Part shown: one piece after another, positions 1 to 5,755 of the stretch
How positions within the stretch are numbered: the first letter of the stretch is position 1
How the letters are laid out: the number at the start of each line of letters is the position of its first letter
Source of the DNA: an uncultured Gemmatimonadota bacterium
Lineage (GTDB): Bacteria > Gemmatimonadota > Gemmatimonadetes > Gemmatimonadales > Gemmatimonadaceae
Assembly (NCBI GenBank): GCA_903906325.1
Contig: CAIVJV010000242.1
Location: forward strand, 1-10,382
Direction: 5' to 3'
DNA: 10,382 nt
Program-made: the position numbers and the translations under genes
Notes under the pieces: model-generated
Database searches by the model: none
What the model saw: the letters and a program-made list of their open reading frames with translations, nothing else
Told to the model about the DNA's origin: nothing

Positions 1-407
1 GCCTTCGCCACGAGACTCGGCGTGGCGATGTCCTCGAGGCATCCCACCGCCCCGGCCCGCTTGGTAGGGCCGTGCATGCAGCTCGCGTCGAGCTGCACCA
101 CCCCGTCGGCGTTGGGGAAGCCGCCGAGCCCGACCGATTGGTCGTCGGGATCGAGTTCCTGGATGTTGATCCCCGCGATGATCGCGTCGAGGGTATCGGT
201 GCCGCGGACGATCTGGTCGTAGGCGACCTTCACCCCGCGGATCCCGTTGCCGGAGGAGATGACGACCGGGCGGGGGGCGCGTGTGGCCGCTGGACCAGCC
301 GAGGGGGCGGTGCGGGGGGATTCCCCGCCCTGCGCCGCGGCGGGGACGAGGGTGAGGCCGGCCGCGGCGGCGGCGGTCGAGGTCAGGAAGTCGCGACGAG
401 TGGTCAT
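1..407 (-). CDS. N4-(beta-N-acetylglucosaminyl)-L-asparaginase-like Ntn hydrolase, 5' part only
   Basis: Reading leftwards from the ATG at 407-405, 135 codons are present and the gene continues past the left edge. The N-terminus has a Tat signal: TTRRDFL (twin Arg at residues 4-5), an Ala-rich hydrophobic stretch, and a likely cleavage site near AAAQG (about residues 23-27), so export to the periplasm is expected. The mature part shows the glycosylasparaginase pattern: a start strand near ISSGNGI (50-56), then SVGLGGFPNADG (91-102), LDASCMHG (106-113) and the GAVGCLEDI region (119-127). Known members cleave the GlcNAc-Asn bond and self-process at a catalytic Thr. That Thr lies in the missing half, so activity cannot be judged. 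Isoaspartyl peptidase/L-asparaginase is the alternative, but the GGFPNADG block fits glycosylasparaginase better. No clear Shine-Dalgarno site precedes the start. The gene is divergent from the oxidase operon. Confidence 0.85.
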   Translation of the reverse strand, partial: MTTRRDFLTSTAAAAAGLTLVPAAAQGGESPRTAPSAGPAATRAPRPVVISSGNGIRGVKVAYDQIVRGTDTLDAIIAGINIQELDPDDQSVGLGGFPNADGVVQLDASCMHGPTKRAGAVGCLEDIATPSLVAK

Positions 408-520
408 GGCGGGGCGGGGCGAAGGGTCGGGCGACGAACTCGGCGAAGGTATCGTGGTCGGCGGCGCTCTGCCACGCGACGCGACGACCCCCCAGTCTCA
501 GCACTGCCCAGATTGTTGCC

Positions 521-538
521 CCCACCCATTCGGGTGGG
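521..538. other. Perfect hairpin in the asparaginase/coxB divergent intergenic region
   Basis: CCCACCC (521-527) and GGGTGGG (532-538) form a perfect 7-bp stem around an ATTC loop. A short T run (543-545) follows on the plus strand. It sits in the 408-625 gap between two divergent genes, where there is no upstream gene to terminate. It may therefore be a 5'-leader structure or attenuator of the cox operon, or an operator. The rest of this gap shows no gene, and I could not place a convincing -35/-10 pair in it. The structure is seen directly; the role is a guess. Confidence 0.45.
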
Positions 539-625
539 CTAGGTTTCTGGGGCTCGTCCGTAGTCGTCCCTCCGGTGGCTCCGGCCCCGCATGGGCCACT
601 GCCTTCCCCCCAGCCTCATCAACTG

Positions 626-1891
626 ATGCCGAAGCTGTCGTTGCGTCACGCAGCTCCCTCCGCGCTCGCCGCGGTGGCCCTGCTCGCGCTCGCCGGGTGT
701 GGGTTCACGGAGTATCCCAACTCCACGTTCAACCACCACACCGACTTCAACACCGCGATCGACGCGCTCTTCCAACGCCTCCTCTTCTGGGGGACGATCG
801 TCTTCGTCGTGGTCGAGGTCGCCCTCGTCTATACGATCATCAAGTACCGGAAGCGGCCGGGGGGCCCCAAGCCACGCCCGATCCATGGCCATGCCGCCCT
901 CGAGATCACCTGGACGGTGATCCCGGCGCTGATCCTGGTGCTGATCGCGATCCCGACGGTCAAGACGATCTTCCAGACGCAGGCCGACGCTCCCGCCGGC
1001 GCCCTCAAGGTGCAGGTGATCGGGCACCAGTGGTGGTGGGAGTTCCGCTACCCCGAGCTCGGCGTCGTCACCGCCAACGAGCTCTACGTCCCGGTGGGCC
1101 GGACGGTGGAGTTCGAGCTCACCACCAAGGACGTGCTGCACTCCTTCTGGATCCCGCAGATGGGGGGCAAGCGCGACCTGATCACGAACAAGACCAACTA
1201 TCTCTGGTTCACCCCGAACGCCGACCTCGGCACCTCGGCGTGGAACGGGTTCTGCACCGAGTACTGCGGGTCGAGCCATGCGAACATGAAGTTCCGGCTC
1301 TACACGGTGCAGCCGGACGAGTTCGCGGCGTGGGCCACGCATCAGGCCTCGCCGGCGGTCTTCTCGGCCGCGCCGGCCCCCGCGCCGACGACGCCGGTCA
1401 CCCCGGTGGCGCAGGTGACGGGCGCGGACAGCGCCGCGGCCCCGGCCCCGACCACGGGGTACGTCTTCCCGCGTGAGCGGCTCGAGACCGAGTTCCCGCA
1501 TGTGCTCCCGCAGACGCCGATCCCCGCAGGGCTCACCTTCGACGACGCGCTCCTCGCCGGTGGCGACCCGGTGCGCGGCGCGACCGAGGGGTTCATGCTC
1601 GGCGGGTGCATCGGGTGCCATGCGATCAGCGGCGTCCCGGGCGCGGTCTCGGAGATCGGTCCGAACCTGACCCACATCGCCTCGCGCCACACGATCGCCG
1701 GCGGCCTGTATAAGAACGACGCCCCGACCCTCGCGCGCTGGATCAAGAACGCGCGGCACATGAAGCCCGGCTCGCTGATGAACACCATCGGCCGCGGGGA
1801 GTACGACCCCATCCTGAAGATGACCAATACGGGCGGGCTCGATGACCGGCAGATCGCCGATGTCGTCGCCTACCTGCTGGCGCTCAAGTAG
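626..1891 (+). CDS. coxB: Cytochrome c oxidase subunit II fused to cytochrome c (caa3-type)
   Basis: A 421-residue lipoprotein that accepts electrons and passes them to subunit I. The ATG at 626 is preferred over an in-frame GTG at 575 because it gives a normal lipoprotein signal: basic N-end, hydrophobic core and lipobox LAGC with Cys25. Two membrane helices follow (about 52-72 and 93-112). The cupredoxin domain has the aromatic patch HQWWWEFRYP (134-143). Its CuA ligands are all visible: His172 (VLHSFW), Cys210, Glu212, Cys214, His218 and Met221 (CTEYCGSSHANM). A Pro/Ala/Thr-rich linker (about 242-300) leads to a class I cytochrome c domain with CIGCH (328-332). The likely distal heme ligand is Met385 in KPGSLM, with Met379 nearby. 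The fused heme domain is what defines a caa3 oxidase. First gene of the operon, 16 bp before coxA. No clear Shine-Dalgarno site is seen at the chosen start. Confidence 0.96.
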   Translation: MPKLSLRHAAPSALAAVALLALAGCGFTEYPNSTFNHHTDFNTAIDALFQRLLFWGTIVFVVVEVALVYTIIKYRKRPGGPKPRPIHGHAALEITWTVIPALILVLIAIPTVKTIFQTQADAPAGALKVQVIGHQWWWEFRYPELGVVTANELYVPVGRTVEFELTTKDVLHSFWIPQMGGKRDLITNKTNYLWFTPNADLGTSAWNGFCTEYCGSSHANMKFRLYTVQPDEFAAWATHQASPAVFSAAPAPAPTTPVTPVAQVTGADSAAAPAPTTGYVFPRERLETEFPHVLPQTPIPAGLTFDDALLAGGDPVRGATEGFMLGGCIGCHAISGVPGAVSEIGPNLTHIASRHTIAGGLYKNDAPTLARWIKNARHMKPGSLMNTIGRGEYDPILKMTNTGGLDDRQIADVVAYLLALK

Positions 1892-1894
1892 ACC

Positions 1895-1898
1895 GGAG
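1895..1898 (+). promoter_or_regulatory. Shine-Dalgarno site of coxA
   Basis: GGAG lies 9 bases before the ATG at 1908, inside the octamer CGGAGACC (1894-1901). It decides the coxA start against upstream in-frame ATGs that lie within the end of coxB. The same octamer precedes coxC. Confidence 0.8.
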
Positions 1899-1907
1899 AC
1901 CATCCCC

Positions 1908-3806
1908 ATGGCCACCCTCGCCGCCCCCGCCCGCGCCACTGCGGTGCCCGCGTCCTCGACCGGGCTCTGGAGCTGGATCGCGACCACCGATCACAAGCGG
2001 ATCGGGACGCTCTATCTCTGGACCGCGCTCGCCTTCTTCCTGATCGGCGGGTTCGAGGCGCTCCTCATCCGCACGCAGCTGGCGCGCCCGAACATGGGCT
2101 TCGTCTCGGCCGAGACGTACAACCAGCTCTTCACGATGCATGGCACGACGATGGTCTTCCTCGCCGTCATGCCGCTCTCGGCCGCCTTCTTCAACTATCT
2201 GATCCCGCTGCAGATCGGGGCGCGGGACGTCGCCTTCCCACGGCTCAACGCCTTCTCGTACTGGGTCTATCTGCTGGGCGGCATCTTCATCACCGTCCCG
2301 ATCCTCTTCCAGGTCGCCCCCGATGGCGGGTGGTTCGGCTACGCGCCGCTCACGACCACCCAGTTCTCGAGTGGCCCGAACATCGACTTCTGGGTGATCG
2401 GCCTCCAGGTCCTCGGCGTCTCGTCGCTCGCGGCCGCGTTCAACTTCATCACGACGATCATCAACCTCCGGGCGCCGGGTATGACGCTGATGCGCATGCC
2501 GATGTTCACCTGGATGTCGTTCGTCGTGCAGTTCCTCCTGATCCTCGCCTTCCCGCCGATCACGGTCGCGCTCGTTTTCCTCCTGATGGATCGCTTCTTC
2601 GGGACCACGTTCTATGCGATCGCGCAGGGGGCCGACCCCCTCCTCTGGCAGCATCTCTTCTGGGTCTTCGGGCACCCCGAGGTGTACATCCTGATCCTCC
2701 CCGCCTTCGGCCTCGTGTCGGAGGTGCTCCCGACCTTCTCCAAGAAGCCGCTCTTCGGCTACAACGTGATGGTCTACTCGGGGATCATGATCGGCTTCCT
2801 CGGCTTCGGCGTCTGGGCCCACCATATGTTCTCGGTGGGGATGGGGGCCGTGGCCGACTCGATCTTCTCGCTGATGACGATGCTCATCGCGATCCCGACC
2901 GGGGTGAAGATCTTCAACTGGATCGCCACGATGTGGGCGGGCGAGGTCCGCTTCACGGTGCCGATGAAGTTCGCGATCGCGCTGATCGCGATGTTCACCA
3001 TCGGCGGCATCTCCGGCGTGATGCACTCCTCGCCGCCGGCCGACCTCCAGCAGACCGACTCCTACTTCGTCGTGGCGCACTTCCACTACGTGCTCTTCGG
3101 CGGGTCGATCATGGGGATCTTCGCCGGGATCTATCACTACTACCCGAAGATCACCGGCCGCTTCTTGGATGAGCGGCTCGGCAACGTGCACTTCTGGCTG
3201 AACTTCATCGGGATGAACCTCACCTTCTTCCCGATGCACTTCAGCGGGCTCCTCGGGATGCCGCGCCGCATCTACACGTACGATGCGGGTCAGGGGTGGG
3301 ACCTCTTCAACCTCCTCGCGACCTACGGCACCTATCTGCTGGCGATCGCGACCGCGGTCTTCGTCTGGAACTTCGTCCGCAGCCGCACGCGCGGCGTGAT
3401 CGCCGGCGGCGACCCGTGGGGCGCGGCCACCCTCGAGTGGGCGATCCCCTCGCCCCCGCCCGAGTACAACTTCGCGCAGATCCCCACCGTGACCTCGCGC
3501 TACCCGCTCTGGGACCTCAAGACCCCGAGCTGGCACGAGGGGGAGGACGCGCACGGCGACACCGGGACCCCGGGGCCGTCACCCCTGAAGGAGGAGACCG
3601 AGACCCACACCGCCAAGGCGCTCGGGATCCCGATGCCCTACCCGACGGCGAAGCCCGCCTTCACCGCGCTCGGGTTGGTCGTGATGTTCAGCGGCCTCCT
3701 CTTCCTGCGCAACGACCTCTTCGCCGTGGCGATGACCGTCACGCTGGGCGGCGCCGCCATGCTGATCGGCGGTCTGTATGCCTGGCTGACCTCCCCCCTC
3801 GAGTAA
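1908..3806 (+). CDS. coxA: Cytochrome c oxidase subunit I (A1-type heme-copper oxidase)
   Basis: A 632-residue catalytic core of the proton-pumping terminal oxidase in the inner membrane. It begins with the typical TDHKRIG block (27-33). Metal ligands can be assigned by motif: His78 (MHGTTM, heme a), His256 (GHPEVY) and His305/His306 (WAHHMF) for CuB, and His391/His393 (HFHYV) for heme a3 and heme a. Tyr260 is the residue expected to be cross-linked to His256. D-channel residues Asn96, Asp107 and Asn114 keep the family's spacing. Glu258 in GHPEVY marks the A1 subtype, and the K-channel Lys is Lys334 (PTGVKIF). After twelve core helices, a hydrophilic stretch (about 500-583, with the usual TLEW and SPPPEYNF segments) leads to two extra helices (about 585-601 and 606-626). 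These probably replace the first two helices missing from subunit III. Placed 16 bp after coxB and 17 bp before coxC. Confidence 0.98.
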   Translation: MATLAAPARATAVPASSTGLWSWIATTDHKRIGTLYLWTALAFFLIGGFEALLIRTQLARPNMGFVSAETYNQLFTMHGTTMVFLAVMPLSAAFFNYLIPLQIGARDVAFPRLNAFSYWVYLLGGIFITVPILFQVAPDGGWFGYAPLTTTQFSSGPNIDFWVIGLQVLGVSSLAAAFNFITTIINLRAPGMTLMRMPMFTWMSFVVQFLLILAFPPITVALVFLLMDRFFGTTFYAIAQGADPLLWQHLFWVFGHPEVYILILPAFGLVSEVLPTFSKKPLFGYNVMVYSGIMIGFLGFGVWAHHMFSVGMGAVADSIFSLMTMLIAIPTGVKIFNWIATMWAGEVRFTVPMKFAIALIAMFTIGGISGVMHSSPPADLQQTDSYFVVAHFHYVLFGGSIMGIFAGIYHYYPKITGRFLDERLGNVHFWLNFIGMNLTFFPMHFSGLLGMPRRIYTYDAGQGWDLFNLLATYGTYLLAIATAVFVWNFVRSRTRGVIAGGDPWGAATLEWAIPSPPPEYNFAQIPTVTSRYPLWDLKTPSWHEGEDAHGDTGTPGPSPLKEETETHTAKALGIPMPYPTAKPAFTALGLVVMFSGLLFLRNDLFAVAMTVTLGGAAMLIGGLYAWLTSPLE

Positions 3807-3808
3807 TC

Positions 3809-3812
3809 GGAG
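3809..3812 (+). promoter_or_regulatory. Shine-Dalgarno site of coxC
   Basis: GGAG lies 11 bases before the ATG at 3824, in the same CGGAGACC octamer (3808-3815) seen before coxA. It fixes the coxC start; the in-frame reading upstream of it is a shadow of coxA. Confidence 0.75.
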
Positions 3813-3823
3813 ACCCTGACCTC

Positions 3824-4510
3824 ATGGCATCCCACGCCATCGCCGGGCACGACGACGGCCACGCGCATACGCACCACACCACCACCGGGCTCGATCACCG
3901 GAAGATCGCCATCTGGGCGTTCATCGGGTCCGAGTGCATGCTCTTCGCCTCCCTGATCTCGACCTACCTCATCTACAAGGGGAAGTCGTTGGTCGGGCCC
4001 TATCCGCACACCGAGTACACCGACGCCGCCGGGAAGGTCTTCCCCGCGATCCTCGACATCCCGGTGACCTCGGCGTCGACCTTCGTCCTCCTGATGTCGT
4101 CGCTCGCGATGGTGCTCGCGCTCCAGGCCGTGCAGCTCAAGGGCACCCCGCTCCCGGCGAACGCCGGCTGGTGGACGCGCGCGCAGCGTTCCTCGCAGCT
4201 CTGGCTCTTCACGACCGCGCTCCTCGGGGCGACCTTCCTCGGCTTCCAGGCGTATGAGTTCACCGCCTTCGTGCGCGAGGGGCTCACGATCAAGACCAAT
4301 CTCTTCGGCTCCACCTTCTTCACGCTGACCGGCTTCCACGGCGCGCACGTGACCGTCGGGGTGCTCTGGCTCTTCAGCCTCCTCTGGATCGACCGCACCC
4401 GCGGCCTCGGCCCCAAGGACGAGCTCGTCGTCGACATCGCCGCGCTCTACTGGCACTTCGTCGACGTCGTCTGGATCGTGATCTTCACCCTCATCTACCT
4501 CATCCAGTAG
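3824..4510 (+). CDS. coxC: Cytochrome c oxidase subunit III (five-helix form)
   Basis: A 228-residue membrane subunit that stabilises the catalytic core. Family marks are Glu37 in GSECMLFAS, Tyr144-Glu145 in FQAYEF, FHGAHV (171-176) and YWHFVDVVW (199-207). I count five membrane helices (about 27-50, 81-103, 124-144, 160-188 and 197-227). The classical form has seven. The first two are absent here, and subunit I carries two extra C-terminal helices, as in Bacillus-type caa3 oxidases. The N-terminus before the first helix is His-rich: seven His in the first 25 residues, including HAHTHH at 13-18. This may bind metal or be incidental. Placed 17 bp after coxA and 12 bp before coxD. Confidence 0.96.
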   Translation: MASHAIAGHDDGHAHTHHTTTGLDHRKIAIWAFIGSECMLFASLISTYLIYKGKSLVGPYPHTEYTDAAGKVFPAILDIPVTSASTFVLLMSSLAMVLALQAVQLKGTPLPANAGWWTRAQRSSQLWLFTTALLGATFLGFQAYEFTAFVREGLTIKTNLFGSTFFTLTGFHGAHVTVGVLWLFSLLWIDRTRGLGPKDELVVDIAALYWHFVDVVWIVIFTLIYLIQ

Positions 4511-4522
4511 CGCGAGGCCCGC

Positions 4523-4834
4523 ATGGCACACGACCCCAAGTCCCCCGCGCACGCGCACCCCACCGGCGCGACCTACCTCAAGGTCGCCGTGATCCTCACG
4601 GTCATCACGATCGTCGAGGTCTGGGCCTACTACATCCCGGCCCTGGTCGCGTCCCCGCTCTTCAATCCCTCGCTCATCCTCATGAGCGCGGCCAAGTTCG
4701 CGATCGTGGTGCTCTTCTACATGCACCTCAAGTACGACCACAAGCTCTTCAAGGCGCTCTTCACCGGCCCGCTGATCATCGCCGGGGCCACGATCCTGGC
4801 GCTGCTCTTCCTCTTCGCGAAGATCTCGCTCTGA
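4523..4834 (+). CDS. coxD: Cytochrome c oxidase subunit IV (prokaryotic COX4 family)
   Basis: A 103-residue small accessory subunit of the oxidase. It has a short His-containing N-tail (His3, His10, His12) and three predicted membrane helices (about 19-41, 47-70 and 78-100). The marker FYMHLKYDHK (about 66-75) links helices 2 and 3 and is typical of bacterial subunit IV (CtaF/COX4_pro). Length is normal for the family. A GAGG at 4514-4517 lies 5 bases before the ATG. The stop codon TGA (4832-4834) overlaps the proposed CTG start of ctaG. Members of this family aid assembly or stability and carry no cofactor. Confidence 0.9.
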   Translation: MAHDPKSPAHAHPTGATYLKVAVILTVITIVEVWAYYIPALVASPLFNPSLILMSAAKFAIVVLFYMHLKYDHKLFKALFTGPLIIAGATILALLFLFAKISL

Positions 4835-5676
4835 TCGGCACGCCGACCCTCTTCCTCCACCCGCAGGTCGACCTCTCCCAGGGCGGCTTCACCGTCCACT
4901 GGAGCACCGTCATCGGGCTCCTCGCGCTCTGGGGGCTCTACCTCTGGCGCGGCGCCGCCCACCGCGCCACCGGCGAGCGCCTCACCCTCGGCCAGCACCT
5001 CAGCGTCGCGGGCGGCCTGCTCGCGATGTTCCTCACGCTGAACGGGCCGATCCACGACATCAGCGACTACTATCTCTTCACCGGCCACATGGTGCAGCAC
5101 CTCGTGCTCACCTTCGTGACGCCGCCATTGCTCCTGCTCGGCACCCCGGGGTGGATGCTCCGGCCGGCCCTCCGGATCCCCGCCGTCGCCGCGCTCGCGC
5201 GGACGATCACCACCCCCAGCGTCGCCTTCGCGAGCTTCAACCTCGTCCTCGCCGCCTGGCATCTCCCCCCCCTCTACAACTCGGCGATGTACCACCACGA
5301 GGTGCACATCGTGCAGCACCTGATGTTCCTCGTGACGGCGGTCCTGGTCTGGTGGCCTCTGGTGAGCCCGATGCCGGAACTCCCGCGCCTGAGCTACCCG
5401 GGGCAGATGCTCTACAGCTTCCTGATGACGCTCCCGATGACGATCGTCTCGATCTTCATCGTCTATGCGGACCACGTGCTCTACCCGGCCTACGCGAGCG
5501 CCCCGCGCCTCTGGGGCCTCTCCCCACTCGAGGATCAGCGCCTCGGCGGCCTCATCATGTGGATCCCAGGCGGGCTCTTCTTCTATCTGCTCACCGCGGT
5601 GGTCTTCTTCAAATGGGCCACCTCGCAACGCGACGACCGCGCGGCGGCGCAGGTCCCGGGGCTCGTCACCAAATAG
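4831..5676 (+). CDS. ctaG: CtaG-like caa3 oxidase assembly protein, probable non-AUG start
   Basis: A multi-helix membrane protein of the CtaG_Caa3 family, needed in known cases to assemble active caa3 oxidase. The first in-frame ATG is at 5026, but it falls inside a membrane helix just before the hallmark NGPIHDISDYYLF. The frame is open upstream and encodes about 65 more residues with a plausible first helix (about 22-40: WSTVIGLLALWGLYLW). No in-frame ATG, GTG or TTG occurs between the coxD stop and 5026, nor upstream within coxD. I place the start at CTG 4831-4833, which overlaps the coxD TGA and gives 281 residues, a normal family length. ATC at 4834 is a rival. Two related motifs, HMVQH (86-90) and HIVQH (159-163), and WHLPPLYN (143-150) are visible and could bind copper, which is inferred. 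The identity is firm; the start is not. Confidence 0.88.
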   Translation: MIGTPTLFLHPQVDLSQGGFTVHWSTVIGLLALWGLYLWRGAAHRATGERLTLGQHLSVAGGLLAMFLTLNGPIHDISDYYLFTGHMVQHLVLTFVTPPLLLLGTPGWMLRPALRIPAVAALARTITTPSVAFASFNLVLAAWHLPPLYNSAMYHHEVHIVQHLMFLVTAVLVWWPLVSPMPELPRLSYPGQMLYSFLMTLPMTIVSIFIVYADHVLYPAYASAPRLWGLSPLEDQRLGGLIMWIPGGLFFYLLTAVVFFKWATSQRDDRAAAQVPGLVTK

Positions 5677-5720
5677 GGGGGCCGGTCGTCACTCCTGGTG
5701 ACCGCGTCGCCCTGACCCCG

Positions 5721-5749
5721 TCGCCACGATCGCCTCTGCCGGGTACCAT
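5721..5749 (+). promoter_or_regulatory. Candidate promoter of dacB, possibly giving a leaderless mRNA
   Basis: TCGCCA (5721-5726) matches the sigma-70 -35 box at 4 of 6 positions. TACCAT (5744-5749) matches the -10 box at 4 of 6, and the spacing is 17 bp. The expected transcript start falls at about 5755-5757, on the ATG at 5756. No Shine-Dalgarno site precedes that ATG, so a leaderless message is plausible. The 79-bp gap after ctaG also has a weak GTCAC/GTGAC hairpin (5688-5702) that could mark the end of the oxidase transcript. Such weak matches arise by chance, so this is only a candidate. Confidence 0.3.
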
Positions 5750-5755
5750 TCCTTG

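Noticed and set aside
575..625. Upstream GTG start for coxB
   Set aside because: It would place 17 Pro/His-rich residues before a normal lipoprotein signal peptide, which would spoil export. The ATG at 626 fits better.
247..1476. Plus-strand open frame running from the asparaginase region into coxB
   Set aside because: It crosses the divergent intergenic region and overlaps coxB in another frame, with Arg/Pro-rich shadow composition.
539..1987. Long minus-strand open frame opposite coxB
   Set aside because: It is an antisense shadow of a high-GC gene: rich in Arg, Asp, Gly and Val with no recognisable domain, and coxB on the other strand has every expected motif.
1884..3554. Long minus-strand open frame (556 codons) opposite coxA
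   Set aside because: Composition is highly charged (Arg, Glu, Asp, His) and repetitive, typical of the antisense of a membrane-protein gene. CoxA on the plus strand is unmistakable.
5688..5702. Hairpin after ctaG as a true terminator
   Set aside because: The stem is only 5 perfect bp (GTCAC/GTGAC) and has no T-tract; too weak to list as a terminator by itself.
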